DNA of 9,930 nucleotides from NCBI GenBank assembly GCA_964634205.1, contig CAZWKE010000066.1, positions 1-9,930 of the forward strand. The letters run 5' to 3'. The translations under genes and the position numbers were made by a program. This DNA is from JAFGGG01 sp964634205. Its GTDB lineage: Bacteria > Spirochaetota > Spirochaetia > SZUA-6 > RPPD01. Shown here in pieces: positions 1 through 6,628 of this stretch (position 1 is its first letter; each line of letters starts with the position of its first letter). The notes under the pieces were generated by a model. The model saw only the letters and a list, made by a program, of their open reading frames with translations, was not told the DNA's origin and did not search any database.

Positions 1-41
1 AATGAATCCGCGGGCGGCCCCTTTGATGTCGGTATTTCTAT

Positions 42-1418
42 TTACGCTTTCTGCGCCAGTACGCGCTTGTAGGGCATGATCATATACTGCCGCATTTTCT
101 GTACCATCCTCCGCCTGATAAAGGGAATGCCGGTAATGACATAGACCAGGTTGAAAAGCAGGTTTCTTATACGGTGCTTTTGGGGAAAATCGAACAACCT
201 GTGTTTTTTATAGTATTTGTAGTCGGCCCTGAATACGTATTTCAACTCGGCCCAGATGTCATCCCGGAAGACCTTCATCCCTCCGACACTGAGGAAGGTC
301 GCGGGTTGATGATACTCCGCCTCGGCATAATTAGTCAGGCGAAGGGCAAGCCCGCCAAGCAGCGAGTCTATTCGTGCGGAATCCGCGCTCTCATCGGTGA
401 TAATATCCACCAGGTTTGAACTCTGCATCTCGAAATAGGCGCGCAGGATTTGCGTGAGGTTGGGGATGTACCGCAGGGGCCCGGAGATAAATATGCCAAC
501 CTGTTTACCCCCCAGCACCATTTGGTGTGTGTTGAAAAAACTCCGGTCGAAAAACAGTTTCCAGGTGGATGAGAGAAAGCGGTCCCTTATTTCTCCGGCA
601 AAAACCAGAATGTCGGCGGTTTTTACCGAATTGTTGAACATATCGATAAAATCGTCCTTGCCCGTGTAGGCACAGGTATTGTCGGTGCTGCATTTGAGGC
701 AGCCCAGGCAGCCTCCCTTTATGGATATTTTGCTGAGGTTTACCACCTCAACATCCGTGCTGAAGCAGTCTTTAAAACGCTTTATCATGCGTCCCGTATT
801 GCCTTCTTCCGTATCCGTTACAATGGTTATTTTTTTGGCGGTATGGAGGTTTGCAGCCCCCTGGTTTTGGGATTTATAGACGAAGGCGGAATGCGGCAGG
901 GGGAGAGAGTAGCGCGGGCTTTGCACGCCGCTCTTGACGGCGTCAACGATTGAATCGGAGAACACGCGCAGGCCGGTCCGTCCTTTGCTCTTAAAAATAT
1001 CGTCCATTTTGGCGGAGTAGAACCCCACGTAGTTCATGTCAAGGTCTTCGGAGATCGAACGGATGTATTCGTGCGCCGTGTGATCAAAGAAGTGTATGGA
1101 GGTGCTTAAGGATGCCGCGTATTTCCGGGCAAAGGCCGATTCGGCCCCGCGTTCAAAAATCAGTTCGATAAAGCGTTTGTACTGCGAGCAGACCAGGCAG
1201 TAGTATAGGGGAAAGGCCCACAATACCGCGTCGGCCTCTTTTACCTGTTTCATGATCTGCTGAAAACCTTCCCGGTTTTTTTCCAAATGCTTAATGGGCG
1301 CCGCTACCTGGATAACCGTGAAGGTATGCTCTTTTAGATACTGCCGCATATACTCCACGTACTGCATGGTAACGCTTACCTTACCTTTGGGGCTTCCGCC
1401 CAAAACAATAATATTCAT
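42..1418 (-). CDS. Tandem flavodoxin-fold iron-sulfur flavoprotein-like NAD(P)H oxidoreductase
   Basis: This 458-residue protein appears to hold two flavodoxin-like domains. The first starts at residue 1 with a strand and phosphate-binding loop (GGSPKGKVS, residues 7-15) and an aromatic loop at about 68-73 (AFPLYY). The second starts near residue 195 (strand KKITIVTDT, then EEGNTGR). In the second domain C237, C240, C243 and C249 form C-x2-C-x2-C-x5-C, which fits the compact motif of iron-sulfur flavoproteins (Isf family, CX2CX2CX4-7C) that ligates a 4Fe-4S cluster. The last 60 residues are basic with a hydrophobic patch (about 419-434), possibly a membrane-touching tail. The expected role is FMN-dependent electron transfer or reduction in the cytoplasm; the substrate is unknown. 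The ATG directly follows the TAA of the PadR gene, with AGGAGG at 1424-1429 inside that gene's end, so translation is probably coupled. The family call is firm; cluster binding is inference. Confidence 0.87.
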   Translation of the reverse strand: MNIIVLGGSPKGKVSVTMQYVEYMRQYLKEHTFTVIQVAAPIKHLEKNREGFQQIMKQVKEADAVLWAFPLYYCLVCSQYKRFIELIFERGAESAFARKYAASLSTSIHFFDHTAHEYIRSISEDLDMNYVGFYSAKMDDIFKSKGRTGLRVFSDSIVDAVKSGVQSPRYSLPLPHSAFVYKSQNQGAANLHTAKKITIVTDTEEGNTGRMIKRFKDCFSTDVEVVNLSKISIKGGCLGCLKCSTDNTCAYTGKDDFIDMFNNSVKTADILVFAGEIRDRFLSSTWKLFFDRSFFNTHQMVLGGKQVGIFISGPLRYIPNLTQILRAYFEMQSSNLVDIITDESADSARIDSLLGGLALRLTNYAEAEYHQPATFLSVGGMKVFRDDIWAELKYVFRADYKYYKKHRLFDFPQKHRIRNLLFNLVYVITGIPFIRRRMVQKMRQYMIMPYKRVLAQKA

Positions 1419-1985
1419 TTATTCCTCCTTATTTCTTTCTTTCTGTAAAATATCTATGGTCTCATCACACCATTGGGCCACAGCCCGGTAGAAATATTTG
1501 CCGTAATTAAGGCAAAGACGCATGTACGGCGGCCTGCCGTTTTCGGCCTCATGCTGATGCGAGCCGATGTGTTGTTCTATTTCCGCAAGCTCTGTTAACA
1601 CAGCCTGCGCGTTTTCCCGTTCCGCATCGACCTTGCCGATTATATTGTCGATACTCGTGCGATAACCGAAAAACACCTTCAATAATATTTCCAGACGGAA
1701 TATCCTTTTTCGTACCGGTGCTTCCAGCCAGCGGGAAAGCAGCGTCTGTCCTTTTTTTGTAATGGAATACACGTTTTTTGAGGGTTTGCCCTCCGTATGC
1801 ATAGTGTGCTTGGTAACCAGCTTCTGCTCCTCCATTTTTTTCAGCACGGGGTAAATGTGGCCGTAGTTTTCACTCCAAAAAAAGGAGATACTGCGATCGG
1901 TGAATTTTTTGAGGTCATAACCGGACATGGGCTGAAAAGAAAGCATGCCTAATAGCGCGTATTGGGTGGTATTGATTCGGGCCAT
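1419..1985 (-). CDS. PadR-family transcriptional regulator
   Basis: This 188-residue cytoplasmic DNA-binding protein has a PadR winged helix-turn-helix at residues 1-85. Visible signatures are TTQYALLGMLSFQPMSGYDL, the helix and wing HIYPVLKKMEEQKLV, and YSITKKGQTLL. A helical C-terminal dimerisation region of the Vir_act_alpha_C type follows at about 92-180. PadR proteins usually repress their own operon and an adjacent detoxification, efflux or reductase gene, and release DNA on binding a small ligand. An in-frame ATG at 2000 would add five residues, but AGGAGG (1990-1995) lies inside that extension just before the ATG at 1985 and nothing resembling a ribosome site precedes 2000, so 1985 is the better start. 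The gene abuts the flavoprotein gene, the likely target. An AT-rich palindrome sits in its promoter. Length and motifs are typical. Confidence 0.92.
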   Translation of the reverse strand: MARINTTQYALLGMLSFQPMSGYDLKKFTDRSISFFWSENYGHIYPVLKKMEEQKLVTKHTMHTEGKPSKNVYSITKKGQTLLSRWLEAPVRKRIFRLEILLKVFFGYRTSIDNIIGKVDAERENAQAVLTELAEIEQHIGSHQHEAENGRPPYMRLCLNYGKYFYRAVAQWCDETIDILQKERNKEE

Positions 1986-1989
1986 ATAT

Positions 1990-1995
1990 CCTCCT
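1990..1995 (-). promoter_or_regulatory. Ribosome binding site of the PadR gene (decides the start)
   Basis: AGGAGG on the minus strand ends 4 nt before the ATG at 1985. It falls inside the coding region that the upstream in-frame ATG at 2000 would produce, which argues that the ATG at 2000 is not used. Confidence 0.75.
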
Positions 1996-1998
1996 AAC

Positions 1999-2032
1999 AT
2001 ATATCAATAATAAATATATCACAATGATATAT
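1999..2032. promoter_or_regulatory. Candidate PadR operator: palindrome plus third half-site
   Basis: Positions 2014-2032 form a perfect inverted repeat: ATATATCA (2014-2021), spacer CAA, TGATATAT (2025-2032). A third copy of ATATATCA lies at 1999-2006, in direct orientation with the first arm and 15 bp from it. The palindrome fills most of the spacer and overlaps the -10 of the PadR promoter, a position suited to repression by a dimeric wHTH protein. PadR proteins are known to bind AT-rich dyads in their own promoters. That this repressor binds here is inference. Confidence 0.6.
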
Positions 2033-2041
2033 AAAAAGCAA
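2013..2041 (-). promoter_or_regulatory. Sigma70-type promoter of the padR-flavoprotein operon
   Basis: On the minus strand a -35-like TTGCTT (2036-2041) is followed by exactly 17 nt and a -10-like TATATT (2013-2018). Initiation would be expected near 2006, about 20 nt before the PadR start codon. The surroundings are very AT-rich. The palindromic candidate operator lies between and over these elements. Confidence 0.55.
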
Positions 2042-2071
2042 TAAAAATCTATTTTTTTTACCTGATTATTA

Positions 2072-2080
2072 TGCTATTAT
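2072..2080 (+). promoter_or_regulatory. Extended -10 promoter element of the Nudix gene
   Basis: TG-C-TATTAT (TG at 2072-2073, TATTAT at 2075-2080) matches an extended -10 element about 18 nt before the Nudix start. Only a poly-T stretch (2052-2059) occupies the -35 position, which extended -10 promoters can tolerate. It is divergent from the PadR promoter, and the PadR dyad lies about 40 bp upstream, so shared control is possible but unproven. Confidence 0.4.
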
Positions 2081-2086
2081 GGTAGT

Positions 2087-2093
2087 GGAGGTG
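2087..2093 (+). promoter_or_regulatory. Ribosome binding site of the Nudix gene
   Basis: GGAGGTG lies 5 nt before the ATG at 2099 and 2 nt before the overlapping GTG at 2096. The spacing favours the ATG. Confidence 0.65.
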
Positions 2094-2098
2094 CGGTG

Positions 2099-2545
2099 AT
2101 GAAGAAAAAAGAGGCCCCCAATCCCTGTCCCCACTGCGGGCGTTATCAAAGCCGTGTTGCTACGGTAGACGCGGTGGTGCTGGACGGCAAAAAAGTACTA
2201 CTGATCCGCCGGGCGAATGAACCGTATAAAGACTACTGGGCCCTGCCCGGCGGGTATATGGATTTTGATGAGTCCGCCGGAGAGGCCTGCCTCCGGGAAC
2301 TGGAAGAAGAAACCGGCCTTAAAGGGAAAAGCCTTAATTTTATCGGCGAGTTCAGCCAGCCGGGCAGACACCCGGAGCAGTGTATCTCCCTGGCCTTCCT
2401 GATAAGCGGTTGGGACGGTACGCCCACGGCCGCGGATGATGCCCGGGCCCTCAAATGGTTTCGCTTAAAAAGTCTTCCGCACAATCTGGCCTTTGATCAT
2501 CAGAAGATCATCGAATACGCCGCCTCCTTCAGACCGGAAGTGTAG
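2099..2545 (+). CDS. Nudix hydrolase with lone N-terminal CPxCG motif
   Basis: This 148-residue cytoplasmic enzyme hydrolyses a nucleoside diphosphate linked to another moiety. The complete Nudix box GX5EX7REUXEEXGU is at residues 52-74, starting in GGYMDFDE and ending RELEEETGL, preceded by ALPGG. The glutamates of REUXEE are the usual Mg2+ ligands. Length suits the single-domain ADP-ribose or oxidised-nucleotide pyrophosphatase classes; the substrate cannot be read from sequence. Residues 10-14 are CPHCG, half of a zinc-ribbon signature, with no second CxxC pair. The ATG at 2099 is preferred over the overlapping GTG at 2096 because GGAGGTG (2087-2093) is better spaced for it. The M28 peptidase gene follows after 53 nt on the same strand and may be cotranscribed. 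Confidence 0.92.
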   Translation: MKKKEAPNPCPHCGRYQSRVATVDAVVLDGKKVLLIRRANEPYKDYWALPGGYMDFDESAGEACLRELEEETGLKGKSLNFIGEFSQPGRHPEQCISLAFLISGWDGTPTAADDARALKWFRLKSLPHNLAFDHQKIIEYAASFRPEV

Positions 2546-2598
2546 AAAAACAGTATGCCCGGACCCGCCTGAATATATTATATTGAAAGAAGGAAATC

Positions 2599-4158
2599 AT
2601 GAACCTCCGTCTAAATAAACCGGCCGGGCTTTTATGTTATTCATTTCTCGTTTTTCTCACGTATCTACTGATAAGCTGCCGGCCGGCGGCGGAAGAGGAC
2701 ATCTCCGCCGGGGATTTGGACGCGTCCGTCTCGTATCTTGCTTCGGATGCGCTGGCCGGCAGGGAGGTGGGATCAGCCGGTATCCGCCTGGCCGAGGACT
2801 ATATCGCGTCGCTGTTCGGCCGATACGGGCTTAAGCCTCTTCCGGGGCAAACGGGCTATTTCCTGGATTTTTCATTGTATAAATACGGGTTTGACTCCCG
2901 AAAGACCTCCTTACTGGTCCGGCTTCCCGGTACGCGCCTTGCCGCGGTTCCGGGTGATGATTTTACCCCGTTTTATTTCTCCGGTACCGGCAGGCGTACG
3001 GCCGGGCTGGTGTTTGCGGGCTACGGTATTACCGCTCCCGAATACCATTACGATGATTATGCTCATCTGCCTGTTACCGGGAAGTTTGTGCTTGTGCTGC
3101 GCCATACGCCCAACCAGTATGATTCGCAGAGTCCGTTCGCCGGCTCCGCCAAGCCCTCACCCTATGCGTACTTTTCCAAAAAGATCGAAAACGCCAAAAA
3201 GCACGGCGCGGCCGGTATGATCATCATCAACGATCCCCTGTTTCAAGGTACGGGGTATGACATGCGGTTCCCCGCCCTGTATTCACCGGAGTCCGGCCTC
3301 CCGCGCGCGAACAGCCGGATCGGACGTTTTCTGCGCAATAATTCGAATTTTATTGTTCTTGTGATGGGGGATTCCATGGCGGAAAAAGTTTTCTCCGCGA
3401 ACGGGTATACCCTCAGGGATATTCAAAAAGCGATCGATAAGGGAGCAGCGCCCCGCGATTTTTTGCTGAAAAACACGGTGGTGTCTGTTTCGGTTGCCAA
3501 AACCCGGCGGCCGGAACGGATCGGAGCCAGAAATGTGGCCGGCTTTATTCGGGGCAGCCGCCCGCAGCTGAAGAAACAGTGGATAGTGATCGGGGCTCAC
3601 CATGACCATCTCGGGGCTTTCAAGGGCAGGGGTGATACGGTGTATAACGGCGCCAACGATAATGCCTCCGGGGTCGGCGCATTGCTGGAGCTGGTCGGGG
3701 CGTTTTCCCGATCGGACGCCATACCGGAGAGGAATCTGCTTTTTGTCACTTTCTCGGCCGAAGAGGAGGGGTTGCTCGGGTCAAAAAAATTTATCGCGCA
3801 GAATATGCCCCCTGCGGAAACGATTAAGTATATGGTTAATATCGATATGATCGGGCAAAATCCGGCTAATCCCCTTTATATGTATACCACGGGGATCACC
3901 GCCCGCCTCCGTAACGCTTTGCTCGACCTTAATTCCGAGGGGTTGGTGATCTCGCACCGGGAACATATTCCGGAAGGGTATACAAGTGATAATGAGGTCT
4001 TTGCGTCGAAGGGGATCCCCACGATTTTCTTTTCCTCTGCTGTGAATGACGATTATCATACGGTAACCGACCAGGCGGAAAAACTCGATTACCATTCCAT
4101 GCAAAAGGTGGTCCGCTTCATCTATAGGGTTATTGCTAAACTGGCAAACGATACATAA
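2599..4158 (+). CDS. Secreted M28-family zinc peptidase, lipoprotein
   Basis: This 519-residue lipoprotein has a signal peptide with lipobox LISC and lipidated C27, so it should be tethered outside the inner membrane. The M28 metallopeptidase set is complete: H334 in GAHHDH, bridging D354 in GANDNASG, catalytic and ligand E388/E389 in SAEEEG, D416 in NIDMIG, and H487 in DYHTVTD. This predicts a co-catalytic two-zinc exopeptidase releasing N-terminal residues from peptides. Residues about 105-295, between the N-terminal segment and the catalytic core, include a PA-like insert (VFAGYGI, then KHGAAGMIIIND), common in this family and thought to influence substrate access. A purine-rich ribosome site (GAAAGAAGGA, 2586-2595) precedes the ATG. 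It lies 53 nt after the Nudix gene. Likely role: nutrient peptide breakdown in the periplasm or at the surface; the exact substrate is unknown. Confidence 0.93.
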   Translation: MNLRLNKPAGLLCYSFLVFLTYLLISCRPAAEEDISAGDLDASVSYLASDALAGREVGSAGIRLAEDYIASLFGRYGLKPLPGQTGYFLDFSLYKYGFDSRKTSLLVRLPGTRLAAVPGDDFTPFYFSGTGRRTAGLVFAGYGITAPEYHYDDYAHLPVTGKFVLVLRHTPNQYDSQSPFAGSAKPSPYAYFSKKIENAKKHGAAGMIIINDPLFQGTGYDMRFPALYSPESGLPRANSRIGRFLRNNSNFIVLVMGDSMAEKVFSANGYTLRDIQKAIDKGAAPRDFLLKNTVVSVSVAKTRRPERIGARNVAGFIRGSRPQLKKQWIVIGAHHDHLGAFKGRGDTVYNGANDNASGVGALLELVGAFSRSDAIPERNLLFVTFSAEEEGLLGSKKFIAQNMPPAETIKYMVNIDMIGQNPANPLYMYTTGITARLRNALLDLNSEGLVISHREHIPEGYTSDNEVFASKGIPTIFFSSAVNDDYHTVTDQAEKLDYHSMQKVVRFIYRVIAKLANDT

Positions 4159-4159
4159 G

Positions 4160-4237
4160 CGGGCCGGGCGCAATCTTCGTACCACTTCCGGCACCCCTTT
4201 GGGGTGCTCCCCAAGAAAAAAGGGGCGCCCCGGCCCG
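4160..4237 (+). repeat. GC-rich long stem enclosing the first repeat copy
   Basis: Arm CGGGCCGGGCGC (4160-4171) pairs with GCGCCCCGGCCCG (4225-4237) over 12 bp with a single bulged C at 4228. It encloses 53 nt that hold the first copy of the 28-bp repeat and its hairpin. It starts just after the M28 stop codon. No T-tract follows, so it is not a standard terminator. It could be an mRNA 3'-end stabiliser or part of a dispersed repeat element. Confidence 0.6.
4186..4213 (+). repeat. 28-bp direct repeat, copy 1, with two alternative hairpins
   Basis: This 28-bp segment is identical to 4323-4350. It contains GCACCCC-TTT-GGGGTGC (4191-4207), a perfect 7-bp stem. The same GGGG run can instead pair as TTGGGG-TGCT-CCCCAA (4199-4214), so the two hairpins exclude each other. 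Function is unknown. Confidence 0.85.
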
Positions 4238-4286
4238 GCGGCTCAGGGCACCCAGATACCAATGTGGAGGTACTTAATTATTCATG

Positions 4287-4320
4287 AAAAAACCACCACC
4301 AAAGGTTGTGGCTTTTTCTC
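4287..4320. terminator. Bidirectional rho-independent terminator between convergent genes
   Basis: Stem CCACCACC (4293-4300), loop AAA and GGTTGTGG (4304-4311) pair with one mismatch. A run of A (4287-4292) lies on one side and CTTTTT (4312-4317) on the other, so a T-tract follows the hairpin in both directions. It can stop transcription of the M28 gene from the left and of the vWA operon from the right. Confidence 0.7.
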
Positions 4321-4322
4321 CG

Positions 4323-4350
4323 TTCCGGCACCCCTTTGGGGTGCTCCCCA
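4323..4350 (+). repeat. 28-bp direct repeat, copy 2
   Basis: An exact copy of 4186-4213, offset by 137 bp. It carries the same GCACCCC-TTT-GGGGTGC stem and the alternative TGGGG-TGCT-CCCCA stem. It lies between the two terminator hairpins, and the sequences flanking the two copies differ. Confidence 0.85.
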
Positions 4351-4376
4351 GAAACCATCTTGCAGATGGCTTTTTA
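4351..4376 (+). terminator. Second plus-strand rho-independent terminator
   Basis: CCATCT-TGC-AGATGG (4355-4369) is a perfect 6-bp hairpin followed by CTTTTTATT. It faces rightward and overlaps the stop codon of the convergent VIT/vWA gene, so it would back up the terminator at 4287-4320 against read-through into that gene. Confidence 0.65.
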
Positions 4377-6614
4377 TTCATGGATCTCGTAGATCCGGTT
4401 GTTCATTACAAACTGAACGTTTTTCCCCAAGGCAAGAATTTCCGCGGCCTTGGGATTTTTGGAAAGCAGCGCAAAATATTCTTTACCGGCAAAGCGAATA
4501 TGTTTTACGGGAAGATTCTTATTCAACTGGAGATTGGAATCGATCCAGTCCGTGCCCGAGTTGTAAAAGGCACGCCCCTGCACGTTCTTTACCTGGGCCT
4601 GCATGTTCTGTGTATACCCGTCTTTGTCTTTGAAATTAAGGCGGTCTATGCCTTCTTGGGCCTGCGCACTGTTCTGCGCCTTGTTCAGCTGCTGCAGCTC
4701 CTCGCTGGCCTGTACGCCGCCCATCCCTGAGTTTTCCTTCAGCTTTTCGTACTCCCTGGTGCTTTTATCCTCCAGGTCGTCTGAACGTCTGGCAATGTTG
4801 CCGAGGGTCTGGTGCTTTTCGTCCAGTTCATGACGGGCCGTTCTGGACTCCTCATCCTCCAAAATAAGCATGCTGGTATAAGGGGTAATGATCCCGTGTG
4901 TCCTGGCCAGCAGAATGATTTCCTGCTTCAGCTCTTCATTCTCTCCATACAGCCGCATCTGGTCCAGCAGCATGCCGATCCGCCTTGCGGCCCAGATGGC
5001 GGGGATAAAGGCATGACGCGTGTCCGTTTCGGGAAAGTCCAGCGTGTAGGTGTACTGCTTTTCCGTGTTGTTGATTTTTCCGGTAAGCACAACGGTTGCC
5101 TTGCCGCTGCCGTGATAGCGGCCCAGCAGCGTCAGTGATGAGCCTTTAAACAGATCGGGAAGCTTGTCCAGCCGGGGATAGGGGTAGGAGACCCGTAAAC
5201 CGCCCGGGAAACTGAGTTTGAGGTCCGTCAGTACCGGCGAACCGACCTTGTCGTAAAAACGGGCGATGGCCTCGGTAATGTCCTCTTTGGGCGAGATGTA
5301 ACTGCGGTAGGCCCTGGTAAGCTCGGTAATTTTATCCAGCAGGTGGGTGTTGATCTCGTAGCCGATACCAAAGGTAAAAACGCGTATGGCCCCGGGATTT
5401 GCTTTTTTGATTTTCTCCAGCAGTTTTCCCTCGTCCGTCTCGCCGATCGTCGGCCTGCCGTCGGTAATAAAGATGATCATATGCGGGCGCGACCGGTTTT
5501 CAGAAGGATTTTCCCTGCCGGATAGGGCCAGTCTCAGGGCCTCTTCCATCTGTGTTCCCCCAACGGCCTGCAGCCCCTTTAGAAACTCGTAGGCCTGGTT
5601 CAGGTTCCCTTGGTTCGCCTGTTTCAGCCCGCCGAACAGGGCTTCGGCCTCCGTGGAAAAGCGGATAAGCTCAAAGCGGTCCCCGGGATTGAGTTTGGAC
5701 AAACAGTAGACGAGCGCTTTTTTGGCCTGGACTAATTTTTCCCCTTTCATACTGCCCGACACATCAAGCACAAAGGTAATATCCTTGGCCGCGTAGGTGC
5801 TTGTCTCATACGCGGGACAGATGTCCAGAAAGAAATACCCGTCCTGGTTTTTTTCCCTGTATGTCAGCAGCGAAACATCGACATCCTTCCTGCTTAAGGT
5901 ATAATAGAGCCTGAAGTCCGTATCCGGCCTGGTATGCTGTTCCTCGTAACTGATCAGGGCTTTGGTGTCGCTTTTCCTCACCACGTCCACGTTATGACTG
6001 GTGGAATAAATACTTTTCAGGGGGAGATTGGTGTTGATTGCCACATTAATAGACACAAGCTGCAACTCCCTGGCGGAGAATTTTTCGGTATTCAGCGGGT
6101 ACAGGTAACTGACCGTCCCGTTGTCCTGCTCCAGAATTTCAGTATAAGAGAGTACAACCCTTTTTGTCGAACGCGGTTCTATCGGAAATACGCGTACCCG
6201 GAACAGGGACTGGTCCCGGTATTCCAGCAGGGCGGGATCCAGCCGTTTGCGTACAATCTCTTCGTAAATCCGTCTGGCCTTGGCCGCGTCCAGCAGTTCA
6301 GCCCGGGTTTCCCGTCCGTTGATGTACATACTGAATTTATTGATGACAGCGCCCTTGGGAATGGGAAAGATATACTCGCCCTCAAGCACATGTCCGGTTG
6401 GATTATAAAATTCCTGGTCAACCTTGGTTACCGCGGTACGGCCGGTAATGGTTACATCAACCTTGTGAAAGCGCACCTCCAGGGGGAAATGCCCCATGGA
6501 GGTACTGACGGGTAAGGGTGAATCGGGGACAACAATGAAGCCGTCCGCTGATGCCAGGCCGGGTATCAAAAGCAGCAGGATGAATGTCAGTATTCCAATG
6601 CGCGTCTGTCTCAT
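4374..6614 (-). CDS. Exported VIT and vWA domain protein
   Basis: This 746-residue protein has a Sec signal peptide ending near ASA-D (about residue 23). A VIT domain follows at about 35-160 (GEYIFPIPKGAVINKF, and RVRVFPIEPRSTKRVVLSYTE). The vWA domain at about 278-455 has an intact MIDAS: DVSGS (284-288), T354 in GGTQ, and D385 in ITDGRP. A charged, Gln-rich, coiled-coil-like linker runs about 590-665. The last 70 residues form a small domain (GRAFYNSGTDWIDS to LALGKNVQFVMNNRIYEI) of a kind often seen at the end of bacterial VIT/vWA proteins. Role: probable metal-dependent protein-protein or surface interaction in the envelope; no enzyme motif is seen. An ATG at 6629 overlaps the previous stop, but AGGAGG (6621-6626) lies inside that extension, so 6614 is preferred. 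It follows the other vWA gene after 14 nt. Confidence 0.9.
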   Translation of the reverse strand: MRQTRIGILTFILLLLIPGLASADGFIVVPDSPLPVSTSMGHFPLEVRFHKVDVTITGRTAVTKVDQEFYNPTGHVLEGEYIFPIPKGAVINKFSMYINGRETRAELLDAAKARRIYEEIVRKRLDPALLEYRDQSLFRVRVFPIEPRSTKRVVLSYTEILEQDNGTVSYLYPLNTEKFSARELQLVSINVAINTNLPLKSIYSTSHNVDVVRKSDTKALISYEEQHTRPDTDFRLYYTLSRKDVDVSLLTYREKNQDGYFFLDICPAYETSTYAAKDITFVLDVSGSMKGEKLVQAKKALVYCLSKLNPGDRFELIRFSTEAEALFGGLKQANQGNLNQAYEFLKGLQAVGGTQMEEALRLALSGRENPSENRSRPHMIIFITDGRPTIGETDEGKLLEKIKKANPGAIRVFTFGIGYEINTHLLDKITELTRAYRSYISPKEDITEAIARFYDKVGSPVLTDLKLSFPGGLRVSYPYPRLDKLPDLFKGSSLTLLGRYHGSGKATVVLTGKINNTEKQYTYTLDFPETDTRHAFIPAIWAARRIGMLLDQMRLYGENEELKQEIILLARTHGIITPYTSMLILEDEESRTARHELDEKHQTLGNIARRSDDLEDKSTREYEKLKENSGMGGVQASEELQQLNKAQNSAQAQEGIDRLNFKDKDGYTQNMQAQVKNVQGRAFYNSGTDWIDSNLQLNKNLPVKHIRFAGKEYFALLSKNPKAAEILALGKNVQFVMNNRIYEIHE

Positions 6615-6620
6615 ATAACG

Positions 6621-6626
6621 CCTCCT
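6621..6626 (-). promoter_or_regulatory. Ribosome binding site of the VIT/vWA gene (decides the start)
   Basis: AGGAGG lies 6 nt before the ATG at 6614. The in-frame ATG at 6629 would place this element inside the coding region and has no ribosome site of its own. Confidence 0.75.
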
Positions 6627-6628
6627 CA

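Noticed and set aside
4186..4350. Repeats considered as a CRISPR array
   Set aside because: Only two copies 137 bp apart, the intervening sequence contains a terminator, and no cas gene is present.
4133..4633. Plus-strand open frame of 166 codons across the M28 end, the intergenic region and the VIT/vWA tail
   Set aside because: It runs through terminators and hairpins, overlaps two well-supported genes and gives a low-complexity, non-protein-like translation.
5934..6515. Plus-strand open frame of 193 codons opposite the VIT/vWA gene
   Set aside because: It is antisense to a gene with complete domain motifs, has no ribosome binding site and shows no recognisable domain.
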